This document shows, in pieces, positions 22,788 through 32,180 of a stretch of 64,000 nucleotides of DNA. Both the position numbers and the translations under genes were made by a program. Below the pieces are notes generated by a model. The model saw only the letters and a list, made by a program, of their open reading frames with translations, was not told the origin of the DNA and did no database searches. Origin of the DNA: Mantamonas sphyraenae (lineage: Eukaryota > CRuMs > Mantamonadidae); the NCBI GenBank assembly GCA_026936335.1, contig JAPMXV010000038.1, positions 1 through 64,000 of the forward strand. Direction: 5' to 3'. How positions within the stretch are numbered: the stretch's first letter is position 1; each line of letters opens with the position of its first letter.

Positions 22788-23331
22788 ATGCCCAAGTACG
22801 ACGATGATATGACCATCAAGGTCCGATACATGAACCTGCGCGAGTGTACGTGCCTCATCCCCGCCCTCTTCCCGTGTGCTTTGCCACGAGTTCACACCGC
22901 CGATGATTCCGCCCACCCGCTGCCTCTCCACGTCCACAGGCTCCGACCCCATGGCTATCAACCAGCAAGTGTCGCTTCAGGACAACCTCAATGCATTGGT
23001 GATGGTCCGTTCCGACCCATTGTGACCGCAAACTCTGCCCTCGCCCCTCTGACGTCAACACGGCGCGCCCTCCCCCCGTCTCCTCCCTGCAGAAGAAGCT
23101 CAACGCCATCCCCGAGCTTCACCGTGTCATTCAGATCTCCTACAGCGATTCCGCGGGTTTGCTCAAGGTACAGCTTCACAGGCCCTATGCTTACACCCCA
23201 TCCGCAGCTGCCTTTCCTCACACCCTTCTCCCGCCCCCTTCCACCAGCGCAACTGTGCCCTCGCTGCTGTCTGGTACGAGGTCCTCTCCAAGGACTACGA
23301 GAAGCTGCAAGAACGCGAAGGCGAGATGTGA
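22788..23331 (+). CDS. Small four-exon protein of unknown function (91 aa)
   Basis: Not recognised. Exons 22788-22845, 22940-22998, 23093-23167 and 23248-23331 join in phase and begin MPKYDDDMTIKVRYMNLRE. The middle part is SDPMAINQQVSLQDNLNAL, and the protein ends KDYEKLQEREGEM at the TGA. All introns have GT..AG ends and are 80-95 nt. The predicted protein is soluble and helical, without signal or membrane segments. The short divergent spacing to VPS15 and the good start context (ACCATGC) support a real gene. A small adaptor or complex subunit is possible but nothing in the sequence proves it. Confidence 0.65.
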
Positions 23332-23375
23332 GCAGAGCCCAGGAAAACAAAACATCCATTCGTTTGTCGTTTTCT

Positions 23376-24824
23376 TTACGCACCAAGGTCCAGGATGGTG
23401 CCCTTGCCGTCAAAGCCCACAATGAGCTTGTGGTCAGTCTTGGCGTTCTTGATCTGCTGGCTCCAGAGATAAGTGATAAGGTCGGAGCTGGTCAGGTTGA
23501 GCTTGCTGGCAAGCTGTGCGTATGCAGTGCCCTCCGCAGTGAGCACGGCTCGGAAACCATCGGCCTTGCTCTGTTCGTTGCGTGTAAAGCCTTGCGAGTT
23601 GGCAGACGACGTGATGCGCGTGATCTTGGCGTCGGCCTCGGACTCAATCACCTTGGTCGTGGCGCGCACCTGGGTCACCTTTTGCTCCTCGTCCTTTGTC
23701 AACTTGTCCTGGTTGGCCACCACCTTGTCGATGATCTTGGACTCAAAGTCGTCCGGGATATCCACGCGGCGCAGCTGGAACAGCTCCACCGACGCAAACC
23801 TTGCGTTCAGCGCCGTGTTCACAGCGGCCTTCATCTGTGCCGTGATCTCTGCACGCTTGGTAAAGAACTGCATCCATCCACGGACAATGTGTCAGCGCAC
23901 CGCCCTCGACACTCGGCTCTGTTCTACCACACCACACACACAAACTCACCTCGATGGTCGTAAAGCGCGTGGCCACGTTCTTCATCGTGCTCTGTGCCTC
24001 CTTGATGTACTGAGCCTCATACCCCAACTAGTGTATGCCGGTGAAAGATTGTGCGTGTGGGTGTGTGGGTGGTGCAGGGCCGTGTGGGCCGACGCCCGGC
24101 GTGGTTTTGTGCGTCAGTCGCAAACTCCAGATTTTTCCCTCTCGCCCTTGCCGCGAGCCGCGCTTTTTGCAGTCCGCTACACACTGTATCCAGCGCCAAT
24201 GCACTCATCGCTGCCAAGTGGTCACTTACAGTCATCGACTTGTAGATATCCAGCACCTTTTCGCTGTTCAGGCGGTACTGGAACGACACCTCCAGCTCGA
24301 TGTTTTGACCGTCGTTGGACTGCGGGCGCGCCGTCGGGTCAGCGAAACCACACGCACATCTCTCAGCTCTCCACACGCCTTCTCTGTCCACCCTGCATGC
24401 AAACACACAGGCTTCCATCACACAAGGACGCAGTCCCACACACACACACGTGCACACGCTCCCCTAAGCGGCCATGCACACACCCGTCTCTGCCTTGGGG
24501 GAATCACGCCTCACGTACAAACGCAGCCAAACCGCCCGACTGTGCACCTGCGCTGTCGGAAAACTCCAGCGTCTGCAGAGTGGTGGGGAACTTCAGGAAC
24601 GAGTGACCCAGGCCCAGAAAGTAGCGACCGTGTGTGTACACCTTGGTCTCATCGATCGTCTTTGTGTTCCCGTTGAAGTCGAGCCCGACCTCCACAGGCG
24701 TCAGCGTGTCAAACGACACGGCAAACATGATCACCGACGGGATCACAATACAGCAGCAGAAGCACATGGCAAACGAAGCAAGCTGCTCGTCGCTGAAGCC
24801 GTCACACACGTCGTCGCAAGCCAT
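23376..24824 (-). CDS. SPFH/band-7 domain membrane protein 1
   Basis: Exons 24519-24824, 24230-24319, 23950-24027 and 23376-23867 give 321 residues. An N-terminal cytosolic stretch precedes one Cys-rich membrane segment (SFAMCFCCCIVIPSVIMFAV, about 17-36) that may be palmitoylated. The SPFH fold follows (PVEVGLDFNGNTKTIDE, then VSFQYRL) with a helical C-terminal half (KVTQVRATTKVIESEADAK). SPFH proteins such as prohibitins, stomatins and flotillins scaffold membrane microdomains as oligomers; a specific role cannot be given. A clear paralogue lies at 32181-33626 with the same order of elements and a similar hydrophobic start. It converges on the 91-aa gene with a 44 bp gap. Confidence 0.8.
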
Positions 24825-25041
24825 CTTGGGAACTTCTTTCGTTGGCGGGCACAGGGCAGACGGAAGCCCGCACCTCCCACGACATCCTCGCAATCTTCTA
24901 TCACCCCCCTCCCCCCGCTCCCCCTCCCCTTCCACGCTATTTCCCTCTCACGTTGCACCTCGACGTCATCCATGTGCCGGGGCGGCCTGCGCTGCCCGTA
25001 CTCCGCCATCCAAACAACAACCCCCGCCTGCAAACACCACC

Positions 25042-27571
25042 ATGTCGATGCAGCAGATGCCCCCCGGAATGTCGGGCTACAATGGCCCCGTGTTCGTGCT
25101 GAGTAGGTTCCGCGCTGTCGCGTGTGGGCCGGTCCTGGCCGCTATCCGCCCGGGCCGTTTCTGATCGTTGTTTCCCTGTATGCTCACCCCCACGCCGCCC
25201 GCACACATTCTCCACGACATCCCCACTCCGTTTCCACACCCACCCTGCATCCACCGCTTGCCCCTGTGTTCCTTGCCTGTGTCTCTGCCCCGCGTGCATC
25301 CACCCCTGCCCACAGACGCAACCACAAAGCGCTCGACTGGCCGCGAGGCCCAGCTGGCCAACATCCAGGCCTCTCGTGCCGTGGCTGAAATCATCCGAAC
25401 CTGCCTTGGCCCGCGCTCCATGCTCAAGATGGTCCTTGACCCCATCGGCGGCATGGTCATCACCAACGACGGCAACGCCATCCTGCGCGAGATCGACGTG
25501 ACTCACCCGGCCGCAAAGTCCATGATCGAGCTCGCCCGCGCTCAGGACGAGGAGGTCGGCGACGGAACCACCTCTGTCACCATCCTCGGTACGTTGGCCC
25601 ACTCGTCTGCACTCCCCACGCCTGTCCTTGCCGCCCTGCACCCGCACGACGGAAAAAGGAAGGCACGCAGAGGGAATTGCGCGCGTTTTTCAGCCCCACG
25701 CGCGCCATCTTGCTCTTCCGCCCTCTCGCCGCACAGCACGCCCTTCACGCATGCCTTTATGCTGACTCCTCCCCTACCCCTGCCATCACAATCCCGTGTG
25801 CACCCTCCCGTCCAGCCGGCGAGATGATGTACGCTGCCCAGGAGTTCCTCGAGCAACAAATGCACCCGCGCGTGATCGTGAACGCCTACTCCGACGCCCT
25901 CGAGGACGCCCTCGCCGTGCTGGAGGAGCTCGCCACCACCGTCAACATTAACGACGACGACGAGATGCTGCGCATTGTCAAGTCCAGCATCGGCACCAAG
26001 TTTGTCAACCGCTGGGCCGAGAAGATGTGCCAGCTCGCCGTCGACGCCGTCCGCCGCGTCCGCGTCGAGGAGGAAGGCAGCGACCGCGTCATTATCGACC
26101 TCAAGCGCTACGCCAAGGTGGAAAAGGTATGTTTGCCGCCCTAGTGTCTCTGTTCTCCCTTTCCCCGGCCCTCCCCGTCTCCTTGCCACTCACTCGCTTT
26201 TTGGCGCGCAGATTCCCGGTGGCGAGCTCGAGGACTGTGAGGTGCTCACGGGCGTCATGCTCAACAAGGATGTCACACACAGTGCCATGCGCCGCAAGAT
26301 CGAGAACGCAGTCATCTGCCTCCTCGATTGCCCGCTCGAGTACAAGAAGGGCGAGTCGCAGATCAACGTCGAGCTCACAAAGAGCTCGGGCTTCAAGGAA
26401 ATGCTCCAGCTCGAGGAGGACTACATCCGCGACCTGTGTGGCTACATCACCAGCCTTGACCCCAAGCCCGACGTCGTCTTCACCGAGAAGGGCGTCTCCG
26501 ACCTTGCCCAGCACTACCTTGCCAAGGCCGGCATCACCGCCATCCGCCGCTGCCGCAAGACCGACAACAACCGCATTGCGCGTGCCACGGGCGCACAGAT
26601 CATGCACCGCCCCGAGGAGCTCTCTGCAGACCACCTCGGCCGCTGCGGCCTCTTTGAGGTTCGCAAGATTGGTGACGAGTACGTTTTGCACACCTCCCGC
26701 AACATTCCCCGTCCAGCCCCACCCGCAACCCCTTTTCCTCGCCCCAGAATGATGATAACCATCATAATACTTTCGTTCTTCTGATTGTCTGCCGCCATTT
26801 GCAGCAGTTGCAGAGAAACTATGATTTGTTTTCTGACTCGAGCAAACCTCCCATACGCCATATTCCCTGGCTTCCCCACCTCCCACGTTCCACACACACC
26901 CGACTCCATCCCTAACCCTGAACCACCCCCCTTTCCCCTCCTTCCCCAGCTACTTCACTTTTGTCGTCGACTGCGAGGACCCCAAGGCCTGCACCATCCT
27001 CCTGCGCGGCGCAAACAAGGATGTGCTCAACGAGGTTGAGCGCAACTTGCACGACGCCATGGGCGTTGCTCGCAACGTCATGATGGACCCCAAGCTGGTG
27101 CCGGGCGGTGGCTGCACAGAGATGTGCATCTCCCAGGCGCTCGAGCGCAAGGGCAACAAGGTCAAGGGCATTGGCCAGGGCCCGTACAAGGAAGTCGCCA
27201 AGGCCTTCCAGGTCATCCCGCGCACACTTGTGGAAAACGCAGGTGGCCAGGTCATGCGCGAGACAACCAAGCTCAAGGGCGCCCACGGCCAGGCCTGGGA
27301 GCAGGAGAGCGAGACTGGCAGCAAGTACTCCAGCATGGGCATCGACGGCGTCACTGGCCAGATGATGCACGTCGACGAAATCGGCGTCTGGGAACCCTTT
27401 GCCGTCAAGGCACAGACTATCAAGACCGCCATCGAGAGCGCCTGCCTCCTCATCCGCATTGACGACGTCGTCAGCGGTATCAGCCGAAAGCAGGAAGAGC
27501 AGGGCGGTGGTGGAGGCCAGCAGGCCATGGAGCAGGATCCAGAGACCTTTGGCGACAGCCGCGATGGATGA
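25042..27571 (+). CDS. CCT3: T-complex protein 1 subunit gamma (chaperonin CCT3)
   Basis: Subunit of the cytosolic TRiC/CCT ring that folds actin, tubulin and WD40 proteins. Exons 25042-25102, 25316-25588, 25816-26126, 26212-26678 and 26950-27571 join to 577 residues. Conserved blocks are intact: IIRTCLGPRSMLKMVLDP, TNDGNAILREI, DEEVGDGTTSV (ATP site), RVEKIPGG, EKGVSDLAQHYL, RKTDNNRIARATGA, PKACTILLRGA, KLVPGGG and IRIDDVVSG. Gamma identity rests on near-colinear similarity with animal CCT3, including VEKIPGGELEDCEVL. The fourth junction codes for DDYF where most orthologues have DEYF. The fourth intron (26679-26949) is longer, less GC-rich and hosts a snoRNA-like element. Confidence 0.97.
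26749..26836 (+). ncRNA. Intronic C/D-box snoRNA candidate, guide for 18S rRNA
   Basis: Inside CCT3 intron 4. C box ATGATGA at 26749-26755, D' box CTGA at 26781-26784, a C'-like ATGATTT near 26821, D box CTGA at 26833-26836; total about 88 nt, the usual size. The 12 bases before D' (26769-26780, ACTTTCGTTCTT) are perfectly complementary to AAGAACGAAAGT, a nearly universal 18S rRNA segment. The base five upstream of D' pairs with the second A of GAAC. As far as I recall this is the site of yeast snR54 and human SNORD59 methylation. The terminal stem is weak (only CTCG/CGAG at a distance), and the guide upstream of D is unassigned. Confidence 0.7.
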
Positions 27572-27653
27572 TCAAATCAACCCCCCAGTCATCACACAGC
27601 TCCTCAAATCCTTCCTTCTTGTCTCAAGTGCACAGAGCAAAATCAATTTACAT

Positions 27654-28889
27654 TCACCTTCCCCTCCTCAAACTGTAGAGAAACAGGAAAGCCGTCACAC
27701 CCAGCGATGCCATCTCTTGGACAAGTTTTGCGGTCAACAACACGCCAAACACCCGAAACCCCGTTGCTCTCAAGCGAATCCCCTCGGCCAACGCCTGCGC
27801 CTGGATACCAGCCTGTGCTTCACATCCTTTCCTCTTTGCGCTCCACAAGGCGACGCTCTCGGACAAGCGCTGCGACAGGGTGTGCATCTTTGTCATTGGC
27901 TGCAGCAACAGCGCCAGGATTGCGACGCACAGCGCAGGCACAAAGATGAACTGTGCAAGGTCAAACTTGATTTGAGGGTCCGTGATGTCGATCAGGCTGC
28001 TGATGAAGATGGACATCGCCATGACCAGTAGCACCCCAAACGGCCCTGAAAGGGTATTGACCTCCTCAACGCTTCCCATGAGCCTAGTGTGACGCTCGTT
28101 GACCTCCTCTACCGCTTGTGTGTCCACAGATGTCCATGCCCGCACATCGTCCCGCAAACGACCCAGATCCTCCAGCACTGGTTGCACGGCTGCAAACAGG
28201 GCAATGGGTACGCCTGCCAGCGCGAAAAAGAAGAAATACTGGATCATAGAGAGGACGATGTTCACCGCCAGCCCTGCTCCAAAGCCCCAAGCAAGGTGCA
28301 GGTGGTTGAAGGCCAGGTCCACCGAAGTTGTCCCTCCCGAGGCGAGGCGGACGGGGGAAAGGATGAATGAAATTGCCACAACCACCACAAGGAGCCCACC
28401 CACAGCCACAATCCGGTTCATCACCTGGATCATGTGTTGGGACCGGTGCCAACCGACGTGGACCATCAACTTGAGAAACCAGTTTTGGCGGCCGAGCATG
28501 ACAAGCTGGACGTGAATCATTTGCAGTGACACAAAGGACCACAACGCAAATATGGTTGAGAACGACCGGGACACATTGGGCACCTCGTACGTGGACACGT
28601 TGACCAACTGCCACACGAAAGTCACAAAGTACGTGACGTTGAGCGCCACCCAGCGTGCCCCGTAACCCTTTCGCAGGTCCTCGCCGTCCCTCAACTGCAA
28701 AAGAAAGAATCTGAACGCCTGGTCGAGCAATTGGATGGAGCGAGGCAGCTCCCTGTAGCCCTCGGCGGAAATGACATCCCCAAAGGGACTCTCGTCCACG
28801 ATTGGCTCCCTTGCATCGATATCCACTGCCACAGTGCCCTCTTTGCCTGTGTCGTTCTCACTGGAGTGAACTCGGCGAATCGCGTGCAT
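27654..28889 (-). CDS. Polytopic membrane protein, gustatory-receptor-like
   Basis: A single exon of 411 residues from MHAIRRVHSS. A hydrophilic N-terminus (about 70 residues) is followed by about seven hydrophobic segments, for example VTYFVTFVWQLV, SFSTIFALWSFVSLQMI, VGGLLVVVVAISFILS, IVLSMIQYFFFFALAGVPIAL, LLVMAMSIFISSL and FVPALCVAILALLL. A long intracellular loop before the sixth segment (AVEEVNERHTRLMGSVEEVNTLSGPFG) resembles the corresponding stretch of insect and protist gustatory-receptor-like 7-TM channels. The last segment VFGVLLTAKLVQEMASLGVT is also in the expected place. No G-protein-coupled receptor motifs are seen. The assignment is by topology and loose pattern only. It converges on CCT3 (82 bp). 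Confidence 0.55.
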   Translation of the reverse strand: MHAIRRVHSSENDTGKEGTVAVDIDAREPIVDESPFGDVISAEGYRELPRSIQLLDQAFRFFLLQLRDGEDLRKGYGARWVALNVTYFVTFVWQLVNVSTYEVPNVSRSFSTIFALWSFVSLQMIHVQLVMLGRQNWFLKLMVHVGWHRSQHMIQVMNRIVAVGGLLVVVVAISFILSPVRLASGGTTSVDLAFNHLHLAWGFGAGLAVNIVLSMIQYFFFFALAGVPIALFAAVQPVLEDLGRLRDDVRAWTSVDTQAVEEVNERHTRLMGSVEEVNTLSGPFGVLLVMAMSIFISSLIDITDPQIKFDLAQFIFVPALCVAILALLLQPMTKMHTLSQRLSESVALWSAKRKGCEAQAGIQAQALAEGIRLRATGFRVFGVLLTAKLVQEMASLGVTAFLFLYSLRRGR

Positions 28890-28921
28890 TGGCCTGCCTC
28901 CCTGGGCGCCTGTTGCCCCTC

Positions 28922-30349
28922 TCAAATCTCACTCGCGTCGTCCACCACCGTCAAAAACTTGTCGGCAAACACATGGGCATCCTGTGCCCATCGTGCGCTC
29001 ACATAGGTGCCATCAACACAGGCCGCCGGTGTGACCGTGCCCCATGTGAACGGCAGGTGCAACTGCGTACGGTGACGCATGACCCCGCCAACCTCTTCCT
29101 CTGCGTACGTGTCGCTGGCACCCCATTCGCTCAGCACACTGCAGGTCATTTGATAGAGCTTCGGCACCGTGGTGCTCCTCCGGTTGCACAGCATCGACTC
29201 GCCCGTCTCCACGTCACACGTGCGTGCCACAAGCACAGTTGCCATGCCCACCGCTCCCAGTGGCATGTTGTCTTCAAAGGCCAAGCGCACAAGCGACTGC
29301 AGCTTTGCAGACTCCAGATACGGCCGCACGCCTGCTCGATGTCCCGCCACAAGCAGCACTGCGTCTACACTCTTCAGATTCTCCATGCTCGACCATGCCA
29401 CAGGCTCATTGTACTCGGGACTGTCCAGCATGTCCACCGCATGCATGCGCACTTCGTAGTTGCTGCCCAGCAGACTCACTGCCAGGCTGCCCGTTTCCGT
29501 GTCCATCCCCTCTGTGTCTGGCTCCGCCACGTGGCCAAACTCTGTGCCAAACACAATCTCCAGGCCGTGATTCTTGAGACGTCGCCACACAATGGCCAAC
29601 TCATGCACAGCCACGTCGCGGTCGGGAATGGCCACAAACACGCACTTGGGTTCCAGCGTCGGCCGGATACGGCTCAAGAACCAGCTCACTGGCTCTGAAT
29701 TCCACCAGCGCTGGTTTGCGCTGATGCGCGACACGTACTTCTGCAACAACTTGCGCCGTGCCTCTGCATACCCGCTGCTCGTGTCCCGGAACAGCGATTT
29801 GGGTGGCAGCTCGGGCAACACTTCGTCCTCGAATGCCTGCTGCAGCTGCTCGTGCAAGCGCGCAAACAGAGAAAAGCGCCTGTACACAGTCCACGCCTGG
29901 ATGCCAAACACCAGGTCCACCTCTTGCACATCGATCACATAGTTCACAAACTCTCCGCCGTGCTCGCTCACAACCTCAAAATCAGACACCACACACGTCG
30001 CCTGCTGTGGCCGGAACGACCCATACGGCGACTTGCCACCCGTCATGCCCTCTGCGCTCCCACTGCCTTGGCCCATTTGTCCGCCCTCTTCCTCTCCGTC
30101 CACTTCCTGGCCGATACCCACGTCCACGGCAAAATCCTCGGACCGCAGCGACTCTGTGTCCTCCTCCGCGTCCATCCCAAACCCTTCCGACTCTGCTGCA
30201 GCCTCCTCCACATCCTTGAGATCCACTTGCACCGCCGCCGTGTCCTCCTGACTCTGTCCATCCCCATTCATTCGCACTGCACTGTCGCTTCTTGGCTGCC
30301 ATGTCGCCACGCTCTCGCCCGTCGCCTTCCCATCCAACAACTGATGCAT
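28922..30349 (-). CDS. PX domain fused to a DJ-1/PfpI-like domain
   Basis: A single exon of 475 residues from MHQLLDGKATG. An acidic low-complexity N-terminus (about 20-110) precedes a PX domain (about 115-225). The PX domain has the phosphoinositide motif VYRRFSLFARLHEQL and the loop LPELPPKSLF, so membrane binding to PI3P is likely. The C-terminal half (about 235-475) has a DJ-1/PfpI Rossmann-like pattern: CVFVAIPDRDVAVHEL, VDAVLLVAGHRAGVRPYL, then MPLGAVGMATVLVAR where active members have the nucleophile Cys after Ala-Ile/Val. The Cys is absent here, so a catalytic role is doubtful. This domain pairing is not one I know. It diverges from the Rag GTPase by 115 bp. Confidence 0.7.
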   Translation of the reverse strand: MHQLLDGKATGESVATWQPRSDSAVRMNGDGQSQEDTAAVQVDLKDVEEAAAESEGFGMDAEEDTESLRSEDFAVDVGIGQEVDGEEEGGQMGQGSGSAEGMTGGKSPYGSFRPQQATCVVSDFEVVSEHGGEFVNYVIDVQEVDLVFGIQAWTVYRRFSLFARLHEQLQQAFEDEVLPELPPKSLFRDTSSGYAEARRKLLQKYVSRISANQRWWNSEPVSWFLSRIRPTLEPKCVFVAIPDRDVAVHELAIVWRRLKNHGLEIVFGTEFGHVAEPDTEGMDTETGSLAVSLLGSNYEVRMHAVDMLDSPEYNEPVAWSSMENLKSVDAVLLVAGHRAGVRPYLESAKLQSLVRLAFEDNMPLGAVGMATVLVARTCDVETGESMLCNRRSTTVPKLYQMTCSVLSEWGASDTYAEEEVGGVMRHRTQLHLPFTWGTVTPAACVDGTYVSARWAQDAHVFADKFLTVVDDASEI

Positions 30350-30464
30350 ATGCTTCTGCCAGGGTCGCGCATGTGGACATGTGTCCACACACCAAACATG
30401 ACCCAGACACGGGGCGTCACACGGCAGCGCCTGGAGACCCAACCCACTTTCACCTTCCCCTCAG

Positions 30465-32065
30465 ATGTCGGACATTGAAAACAGCATCTCGGACCTTGGG
30501 TAAGTCGCATGGACAGGGCAAAGTGCAGCCCATTGGGTCGGTCGTTGCCTCGTCACTGGCCAAACACAGGTCCCAGAGCGGCGGCAACACCTCCCCTGTT
30601 GCGTGGACAGGACTGACACAAGCCGCACCCACAATGCCTCTCCGCTGTCCCCGCCTGCAGCTATGGCGACGTCGTCGACCAGATCCCGGACCAGGACGAC
30701 CTGACAGCCATCGACCAGAAGCCGCGCATCCTGCTGATGGGCCTCCGCAGGTGCGTTTTCCAGGGAGAGGCGCCCGGCTTGCCCCATTTTCACGCCCAGC
30801 CTCCTCCGTCTGCCTGCACACGCACACTCACACACCCTTTTGCGCAGGAGCGGCAAGTCGAGCATCCAAAAGGTGGTGTTCCACAAGATGAGCCCCAACG
30901 AGACGCTCTTCCTCGAATCAAACACCAAGGTGGTGCGCGACGGTGAGTTGGCCAAGCTGCGTGCATGCCCCCCGCCCTCTTGCCCCTGCCCCTCCCTCCT
31001 CCCTCCTGCTCACTCCTTCGAGCCGTGGCACGCTCTTTTCACCCACCTGTCCGCTTCCACACGCTCGTGCAGACATCAGCAACAGCTCCTTCGTCCAGTT
31101 CCAGATCTGGGACTTTCCCGGCCAGCTCGACTTTTTCGACCCGGCTTTTGACTCGGAGCTCATCTTTGACGACTGCGGCGCCCTCATCTATGTCATCGAC
31201 GCCCAGGACGACTACATCGAGGCTCTCGACAAGCTGCACAGCACCGTCACCTCGGCGTACCAGAACAACCCCAACATCCGCTTCGAAGTGTTCATCCACA
31301 AGGTCGACGGCCTGACAGACGACCACAAGATTGGTAAGTGCGCCAAGCAGATATTCCTCGCCGCACGATGACATACGACGATGCAGACAGCGCCAGAAGC
31401 GAACGGCTAACCCCAACCCACCCATCCCACCCATCCCAACACCAGAGGTCCAGTCTGAGATCCAGCAGCGCGTGATGGAGGAGCTGGAGGAGAATGACAT
31501 CCACCTGAGCTTCTACCTGACGTCCATCTATGACCACAGCATCTTTGAGGCGTTCTCCAAGGTGATCCAGAAGCTGATCCCGCAGCTGCCCACGCTGGAG
31601 GGTCTGCTGAACATCATGATCCAGAACTGCCGCATGGAAAAGGCGTTTCTGTTTGACGTCGTCTCCAAGATTTACATTGCCACAGACAGCAATCCCGTGG
31701 ACATGCAGTCGTACGAGCTGTGCAGCGACATGATCGACGTCGTCATCGACGTCAGCTGCATCTACGGCATGGAGAACGAGGGCGAGGGGCTTGCTTACGA
31801 CGACGAAAGCAGCAGTATCATCAAGCTGGGCAACGGCATGGTGCTCTACCTGCGCGAGGTGAACAAGTACCTTGCACTCGTCTGCCTGATGCAGGAGGTC
31901 CAGTTTGACAAGCACGGCCTCATCGAGTACAACTTTGCCTGCTTCAAGGACGCCATCTCGCAAGTGTTCCAGGTCGGAAACAAGTCCAACAGCAAGAGCG
32001 ACAGCGACGACGCCAAGGCCAAGAAGAAGCTGGCCGAGGGAGAGGCCGACGATTCGGCTCAATGA
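30465..32065 (+). CDS. Rag GTPase, RagC/D (Gtr2) type
   Basis: Small GTPase that forms a heterodimer with RagA/B on lysosomes and recruits TORC1 when amino acids are available. Exons 30465-30499, 30661-30750, 30848-30942, 31073-31333 and 31446-32065 join to 366 residues. G1 is [11 protein letters not shown] (split by an intron), G3 is WDFPGQLDF and G4 is IHKVDGL. The HKVD form and the C-terminal roadblock-like half (from about residue 190, [17 protein letters not shown]) are typical of RagC/D rather than RagA. The Lys/Asp-rich tail is low complexity. VPS15 in the same window belongs to a connected nutrient/autophagy pathway, but no operon logic applies. Confidence 0.93.
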
Positions 32066-32180
32066 TGGGTTGATGCGCCCATGTGCAACCGAGCAATGCA
32101 ACAAAACACACATACACACACACACACATACTGCTGCGCTCCCGTGCACCTTGTTCATTCCATGGCAGCAAAAGACCTGC

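Noticed and set aside
24040-24225. C/D snoRNA in an SPFH1 intron (GCGATGAGT and CTGA present)
   Set aside because: The C box does not match RTGATGA and no rRNA-complementary guide was recognised.
26911-26925. CCCTAACCCTGAACC inside the CCT3 intron as an interstitial telomere repeat
   Set aside because: Only about one and a half imperfect units, and the intron is C-rich generally; chance is sufficient.
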